Shown piece by piece: positions 58,468 to 64,000 of a DNA stretch of 64,000 bases. The translations under genes were made by a program, and so were the position numbers. Origin of the DNA: Echinarachnius parma (taxonomy: Eukaryota; Echinodermata; Echinoidea; Clypeasteroida; Echinarachniidae); assembly GCA_037951105.1 (NCBI GenBank), contig JBAMJV010003077.1, positions 1 to 64,000 of the forward strand, in the 5' to 3' direction. Numbering within the stretch: the stretch's first letter is position 1; each line of letters starts with the position of its first letter. The notes beneath the pieces were generated by a model, which was not told the DNA's origin, searched no databases, and was given only the letters and a program-made list of their open reading frames with translations.

Positions 58468-58852
58468 ATGAATACGGGCCCAAATGAGGATGTCAATTCG
58501 TGGTCGGCCCATTGTTGGACCTACACAGTCCTCCCTATCATTACCCTATTGTGGACCTGGTCTATCGTATTGTTGGGTCCTAGTCCGTCCATTGTGAACG
58601 CTACGTCTGAATTTACAATTGTTACTGGGTCGCTATTAAAGAACCGCGAGAAGGTGAGCTGGGTCGATGATCCGGTCTTAAAACGTCCTGGTCCATCAGG
58701 ATACAGGACCACCCAATCAAGGGGCCAGTCAACGGTCAAAGGGTACCTGGAAGCACTAAGCAGCCATCGGTATGTAAATCGGTTTGACCAGTCCTTGTTA
58801 GTCGAACCACATGTCAAACAGTCCACGAAGTCCCAACCAAGACAACCAAGGT
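58468..58852 (+). CDS. Possible first coding exon of an unidentified type II membrane protein
   Basis: An open frame from ATG 58468 runs 127-128 codons to a good donor CCAAG/GTAATC (GT at 58853). It encodes a polar N-terminus, a hydrophobic segment (residues about 18-36, VLPIITLLWTWSIVLLG) and a polar tail with one N-glycosylation site (NAT), the layout of a Golgi enzyme N-terminus as in the four sulfotransferases. No catalytic domain follows within the window, so if real the gene continues off the right end. I do not recognise a family. A chance open frame remains possible. Confidence 0.3.
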
Positions 58853-59073
58853 AATCATAGACCTAAATAGTGTCTATGGTCTAAGCGTGGGCTATTTTTG
58901 GTAGAGTTCCCCGGTCAGGTCCAAGTGTGGGGTCAGAGTATAGCAAAGTTCAGTGGGTTAAAACTAGCTTGTACGAAATGTATTATAATAATAGTTCCCC
59001 TTCACGTTGCCTACACATTCATAATTTGCATGTTGTATTGCACTACTTCATTTTTGTCCATTTATGATAATAT

Positions 59074-59175
59074 CATGGGCGTCGATCTGTCATTGATACC
59101 TATTCATCAGGGGGGATGATCTATTCATTCATCCCCCCCTGATGAATAGGTATTACGTAAGTATCGACGCCCATG
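59074..59175. mobile_element. hAT-like palindromic MITE, copy E
   Basis: Intact inverted ends CATGGGCGTCGAT / ATCGACGCCCATG and the same core. No exact 8-bp duplication is visible at the flanks. Confidence 0.75.
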
Positions 59176-59455
59176 ATATGTATTTCTAAAGAATGGTTCC
59201 AAAAACGTTGACAAAATCTGTGTCTTATATTATGATGTAATACAAACACAAATTAATACTACATTTCAACTAAAGTGTATGATTAAAAGAAAGGTGCAAA
59301 TGTAAAAAAATACAAAACAAAACAATATTTGTGACTTTCGTGTTGATTGAAAATTAAATATTGTTTTCAGTGTGATGAACCTTCTTGTGCTTTGTACATT
59401 TTTCATTTTCATTTCATTTATTCAACCATAAAAACAATTCAACAAATCGCAAAAT

Positions 59456-59979
59456 TAAAGCGGTAGTTAAATTTTGGTAGAGAGGGCGCTGCACATCACA
59501 TTGTTTTGTGAGGTAATGAAAAACTGAGTGTCGAATTTGAGAGAACATGCAATTTTAATGGCAGAACAAACTTTATTTGGTCAAAATCGACCCAGAAACG
59601 GCTGAAATACCAATAAATATATCTGATCTTATAATTATTTGGGGCCCAAATAATTAGATGATTTTTTAAATTTTTTTTTTAAAATGCTTGCAATAGCGTT
59701 TTTTTAAATAGTTGTTGATGATCTCTCTACTTAATTATTATTTCAATAAAACATCACATGCATAATTTTATATGAAAAATGGTTGAAACCAATGCCTTTT
59801 CAGAAAGCGCCCTCTTGTGTTTTAATGGCTCTTTTTGAATGATAACGGGCTTTTTACTTAGTCATTTGTAATTTTGTATACCTTTCGAGCATGGTGGAGT
59901 TATGACTATTAGTTTATAATGTTACTGTCCAGGTTTGGTTACTAAAGTTCAGCCTAACCAAAACTGTACTACCCCTTTA
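59456..59979 (+). mobile_element. M2 element
   Basis: TTAAAGCGGTAGTTAAATTT to AACTGTACTACCCCTTTAA; long stretches match the copy at 49964, suggesting a recently shared source. Confidence 0.7.
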
Positions 59980-60150
59980 AGACATGAATACACTGTTTTA
60001 TGGTTCGGACCATTAGGAAAGCGTAGCTTGGAAAACAAAAAAATGGCCCTGCTTACGTTGTACGGAAGTACTGATAATGAACTGGGCCACACTACTAGTA
60101 CAAACTGTATAGGTAACTCCCCATCCCCTCACCCTAAAAAGAGATATATA

Positions 60151-60530
60151 AAGGAGTGGTCACACTGAACACGAATCCCCACGAATAGACCCACGAATGC
60201 AGTACGAATTGGTACAAATCAATGGCAAGCCGTTTTTAACATTTATTCCTATTTCTTGATATCAAGAATTCAATTCCTGATATCAAGAAATCGAATTCTT
60301 GATATCAAGAAATGCATTCTCGATATCAAGAAATGCATTCTTGATATTAAGAAATACTTTTCGGTATTGGTAATACTTGATATCAAGAAATAAACTGATA
60401 TCAATAATTCAATTATTGATATCAAGAAATAGGAATAAATGTTAAAAACGGCTTGCCATTGATTTGTACCAATTCGTACTGCATTCGTGGGTCTATTCGT
60501 GGGGAGTCGTGTCCAATGTGACCACTCCTT
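60151..60530. mobile_element. 380-bp foldback with 15-bp flanking duplication
   Basis: Arms of about 114 bp (60151-60264 and 60417-60530) begin AAGGAGTGGTCACA and are about 97% complementary. The core is a series of TTGATATCAAGAA units about 24 bp apart. A perfect 15-bp direct repeat AAAAAGAGATATATA flanks it at 60136-60150 and 60531-60545. Confidence 0.8.
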
Positions 60531-60954
60531 AAAAAGAGATATATAATTCATCTATCATTTCTAACCGTTTATAGAAACACCCTTTCTTCTCACTTCGCCA
60601 ATTAAACCTTTCACTCAAACCCATCGCATAATGGACCCCGAAGTGAGTGGGGCGGAGTGATCACATAGGATTACACCATAGTGGTCTTTACTCAATCGAG
60701 CGTGAAACTCACCTGAATGGGGGGGGGGGGGGGGGGGGGAACCCATCGATAATCGGATGAGGGCTTCATTGTTCCCCTTGTTAGCCCCCCTCCTCTTGCT
60801 TGTTTCCAGCCCTCTTCCAACTCTATTATTGGATGACTCAGACTCAGACTGTCACTCTGTAATAGTAATACGTGATCGCATCCTAGCGCGTCATCAGTGA
60901 CAGTTTGACTTTAAAACTGATAAACCCTACAATTTCTTCGAAATTGTTAAAACT

Positions 60955-61135
60955 TCATTCCCTCTCCCCCTTTCCCCCTCTCTCACACCCCTCTCTTTTT
61001 GTATTCGTATCCATTTTCTTATACTCCCCCCCCCCTCTCCCCCTCCCTCGCTTCTCCACTCTCCCCCTCTCCCCCTCCCTCGCTTCTCCACTCTCCCCCT
61101 CTCCCCCCTCTCCCTCTGTATTCCCCTCTCTCTCC
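60955..61135 (-). repeat. Pyrimidine-rich tandem repeat
   Basis: CTCCCTCGCTTCTCCACTCT repeated with about a 40-bp period within a C/T-only stretch. Confidence 0.75.
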
Positions 61136-62256
61136 TATATTCTCTATTTTGGTTCACGACGTGAAACGATTCATTAGATGCCTCTTGACATCTATAAAAC
61201 CCCATCCGTTCTGTCTCCAAAGTTTACATTTCAATTTATTTATTCTACCATTGATTGTTGATTTACCCCCTCGTTATACCAATCGAAGTCGATAGGAAGC
61301 TACTAACAACCACTACACTTCGAGTGCTGCTTCCTTGAGAAGTATATTACCGTTACTGAAGTAGTCTTCTTCTTTTTTTCTTCTTTCTTTCTTTTTATTT
61401 ATTTTTTAAATTTTTTTTTTTTTTGGGGGGGGGGGGGGGGTTAGCTCGAGAATGGCCAGGGGTAAACTCAGATGAAAGATATGAAAGTATTAAGAGTCCC
61501 ATACAGGGTGCCATTGTAAAGCAGGTTTTAACTAAATGGCCTACCCTTCTCCAAACGTCAGCGTGAATTAAAAAAAAAATGCGCATTCGCAAACGTTTGG
61601 CGCATACGGAACCATAAGGCATTACTGGTTCCATAAGTGGTGGTAATTAATTGCATTGTTTATGAATAACACAACCCTTTGCAAAATGTTGTGCATCTAT
61701 TTGATATCACACAACGGTACCACCAATTATGTGATGTTCTTTGCCTGGTGGTCCCCTTTAAGTCCACGCTGGGCGATAGTACAAGACACCCTCTATAACA
61801 ATTCATATATTTCAATGTACACATATGTTGTGAGATCGCCGATCTTAATGCATAACCCTTTCCCTTCCAGACTCTCAAATCCCCATATACTTTGTACATG
61901 ACCCACCAGGTTCCCTAAGACAAGGGGTCAATTTAAGCCACGTTGCGTTGGGGTGTTTGTAAAACCCCGTCCCGTCTGCTATACCCGCTATACCCGCATT
62001 GATGATACCCATGGAGTTAGCACACATTCAGAAACATTATTACCTTCATGAAAAAAACATTTATGAAAGAAATCTTGCCCGATTTCTTGTCAAGAAAGAC
62101 AAAACGGACATGTATAGAGCCTCGATGTATGTTGGGGTGTTGACGAACCCCCTATCGCATTATGTCCATCGTGTTGACACCAACAGAGTTAACGCACACA
62201 CTCCACACACCTCACAGTTGGGGCGACTGTGGCCATATAGCCTATTTTTGTCTTCT
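61136..62256. other. Stretch without a recognised gene
   Basis: Contains a T-run/G-run junction at 61405-61440. 61450-62250 has several 80-codon frames without recognisable motifs. Confidence 0.4.
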
Positions 62257-62467
62257 GGTTAAAGGGATAGTTCAGTCTTGCTTTATAGGGCGCTTCTAGA
62301 AATAATGATTAAATTTGATAATTTATTACATTTTTGTTTTAACTTTAGGTGTATGGAGAGCGCCCTCTTGTGTTAACGGCTGCTTTTTTTTTAATGAACT
62401 TGACCGTTTATACGTTTATAGTTTCAGTTACTAAAATTAAGTTTGACCAGAACTGTACTATCCCTTA
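62257..62467 (+). mobile_element. M2 element with internal deletion
   Basis: TTAAAGGGATAGTTCAGTCT to GAACTGTACTATCCCTTAA in only about 210 bp, joined directly to an M1 copy. Confidence 0.55.
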
Positions 62468-62853
62468 AAGGGATCTAGTAACTTTGTTGACATGTGCAAA
62501 AAGTGATGAATGGTTGATACAATGTATATTCTTGTTATCTGATATGTCCACTAGGTATTGTGTGAACATTTCAAGTTAAATGGACGTTCTTTGGCCAAGG
62601 AATGAGTAAAAATGCAACGTGATATTCACTAACTTGTTGCACTGACTCTGTACACGGTTTCGACGATCCAGTGGATATTTTAACATCTGAACACTTAAAT
62701 CGTACATACCTTTTTAACGAAGGGGAAATTCGAAAAACCGAAACCCCCATGCTTTTATTGTGAATATGACAACAAGGTATGAGGGAACCGCTAGAATTCC
62801 AACTGGATTTTGAGGATTTGGACAATGTTACTAACATGACTAAGTCCCTTTAA
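62465..62853 (+). mobile_element. M1 element, full length
   Basis: TTAAAGGGATCTAGTAACTT to a slightly duplicated end GTTACTAACATGACTAAGTC and CCTTTAA. Confidence 0.65.
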
Positions 62854-63291
62854 ATGGGATAGTACAGTTGTAGTCAAACTGAATTTTAGTGACAAATACA
62901 TTTAATATAACTATCCTTGCAATCTACTGGAGATGTGCGAGCGTGTGTGGGGCGTAGCCCTAACCTATATATATATATATATATATAACTTATGATTGCG
63001 ATGGTTTGGGAAGTTTAGCATGAATTGCTGGAAGAAAAAAGTCTAATTAATTATACCATCATGATCATGGGGATGCCTTCCACGCCCTACCAATAAGCCT
63101 AATATAGCCAGTGGTGTCCATGATTAGACTTTTGTGTCGGTCCGTTTAAGCTGGAAGAAGTAGCGGGGATAATGCCCACGCCCTACCCCGGGCCCACACC
63201 TGCCTGGTTTAGCACCTCGCGAGGCCAGAGGTGTCAACGCCGTTTGTTTGACGTGGGGGAGAGGGGAAGCGTTTCTGGGTTAGGGGTGTGT

Positions 63292-63663
63292 GTAACAGAC
63301 GGTCCCAAAAACGCGGCATGTTTTCATTAAATTAATTCATTTATTGTATTTTTATCTCTAACATGTCTAACAGAATATATACCAACACAATTGTAATGGA
63401 AATAAATATACATTTTAGAGAGTATAATGCATATTATAATCATGGGTTGGAGCACGTATAACAGACGGTTCAATACTCCTGCCGTCTTTCCAATGATTTA
63501 ATGTTATTCATTTGATTTTCATCTGTAACAGAATATAACAACAAAATTGTAACATGTGTTCAGAGGAAATTAACAACATGCATATACATATAGTTAGAAC
63601 AATGCATAAGTAAATCTTAATCTTGGGTTATATAGGGGTTCGTATAACAGACGGATCCAAAAC
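63292..63663 (+). repeat. Two and a bit tandem copies of a ~170-bp unit
   Basis: Units start GTAACAGACGG at 63292, GTATAACAGACGG at 63456 and 63642; within each are CATTTATTGTATTTTTATCT- and TAACAGAATATA-like blocks. Confidence 0.55.
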
Positions 63664-63814
63664 ATGAACAAGCTGCGTCTTTTCATTCATTCATTCATTC
63701 ATTCAATTATTTTTATTTTGTTTTGTAACATAATTATTTCCACGGATGTGACACTCTTTAAATTCAATTTTTTCCCTACTCATGAAAATTGTTATTATTA
63801 CATTTTCTCCTCAG

Positions 63815-63858
63815 ATGAAAATTCGGGTCAAAGTGATTTCACATCTGATGAAGATCAA
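63815..63858 (+). other. Possible small internal exon
   Basis: A pyrimidine-rich acceptor (TTTTCTCCTCAG, AG at 63813-63814) and a GTGCGT donor at 63859 enclose 44 bases that read as an acidic Ser/Asp/Glu segment in one frame. No neighbouring exon recognised. Confidence 0.15.
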
Positions 63859-64000
63859 GTGCGTCTGATTTTTATTTATTTATTTTTATTTTTTATAATA
63901 GTTCATTTCGTAATGATTATCTATTATTAGTTCATCAATAATCGAAGGACAATCGAACGGGGAGTAAAAAAGGGGAAGTTTGCTGGCCGGGGTTCTGTAC

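Overview
The window is eukaryotic and gene-poor. It has spliced genes with consensus GT/AG junctions, AT-rich spacers, very long microsatellites, dozens of short inverted-repeat DNA elements, tRNA-derived SINEs and many G or C homopolymer runs. Together with a small cluster of heparan-sulfate-type sulfotransferase genes, this suggests a marine invertebrate, probably a deuterostome such as an echinoderm or hemichordate. That assignment is inference; nothing in the sequence fixes the species.

The only confidently recognised genes are four paralogous type II membrane sulfotransferases, most like the heparan sulfate glucosamine 3-O-sulfotransferase (HS3ST) family. Genes 1 (7797-9176), 2 (13827-15227) and 3 (22662-25393, two coding exons) lie head to tail on the plus strand. 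Gene 4 (28211-32798, five coding exons) lies convergently on the minus strand. Each protein has a short cytosolic N-terminus, one signal-anchor helix, a fast-evolving stem and a C-terminal PAPS-dependent sulfotransferase domain, so all four are expected in the Golgi lumen acting on heparan-type glycans. Each start codon follows closely on a splice acceptor, which implies an untranslated leader exon upstream; good donor sites exist at 6810, 11771, 21009 and (minus) 33752. Genes 1 and 2 have intronless coding regions, gene 3 has one intron in a position gene 4 lacks, and gene 4 has four introns. Genes 1-3 carry EFTP where gene 4 and the known families carry EK at the matching position. Gene 2 also has substitutions in both PAPS-binding motifs and may be a pseudoenzyme.

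The rest, about 90% of the window, is repeats and unexplained AT-rich DNA. I recognise at least four families of short inverted-repeat elements ending in TTAAAGGGA/TCCCTTTAA (called M1-M4 here); a near-palindromic hAT-like MITE in five copies, four with perfect 8-bp target duplications; TA-flanked elements (M5-M7); several foldback elements (15807, 26967, 42540, 52633, 60151); SINEs; a truncated non-LTR retrotransposon inserted in an M1 copy; and minisatellites and microsatellites up to 440 bp. Near 58468 there is a possible first coding exon of another type II membrane protein, and near 63815 a possible small exon. Neither could be assigned.

The most notable items are the divergent active-site motifs and gene structures of the sulfotransferase cluster, the hAT-like MITE family, the 15-bp-flanked foldback at 60151 and the nearly perfect 201-bp palindrome at 42540.
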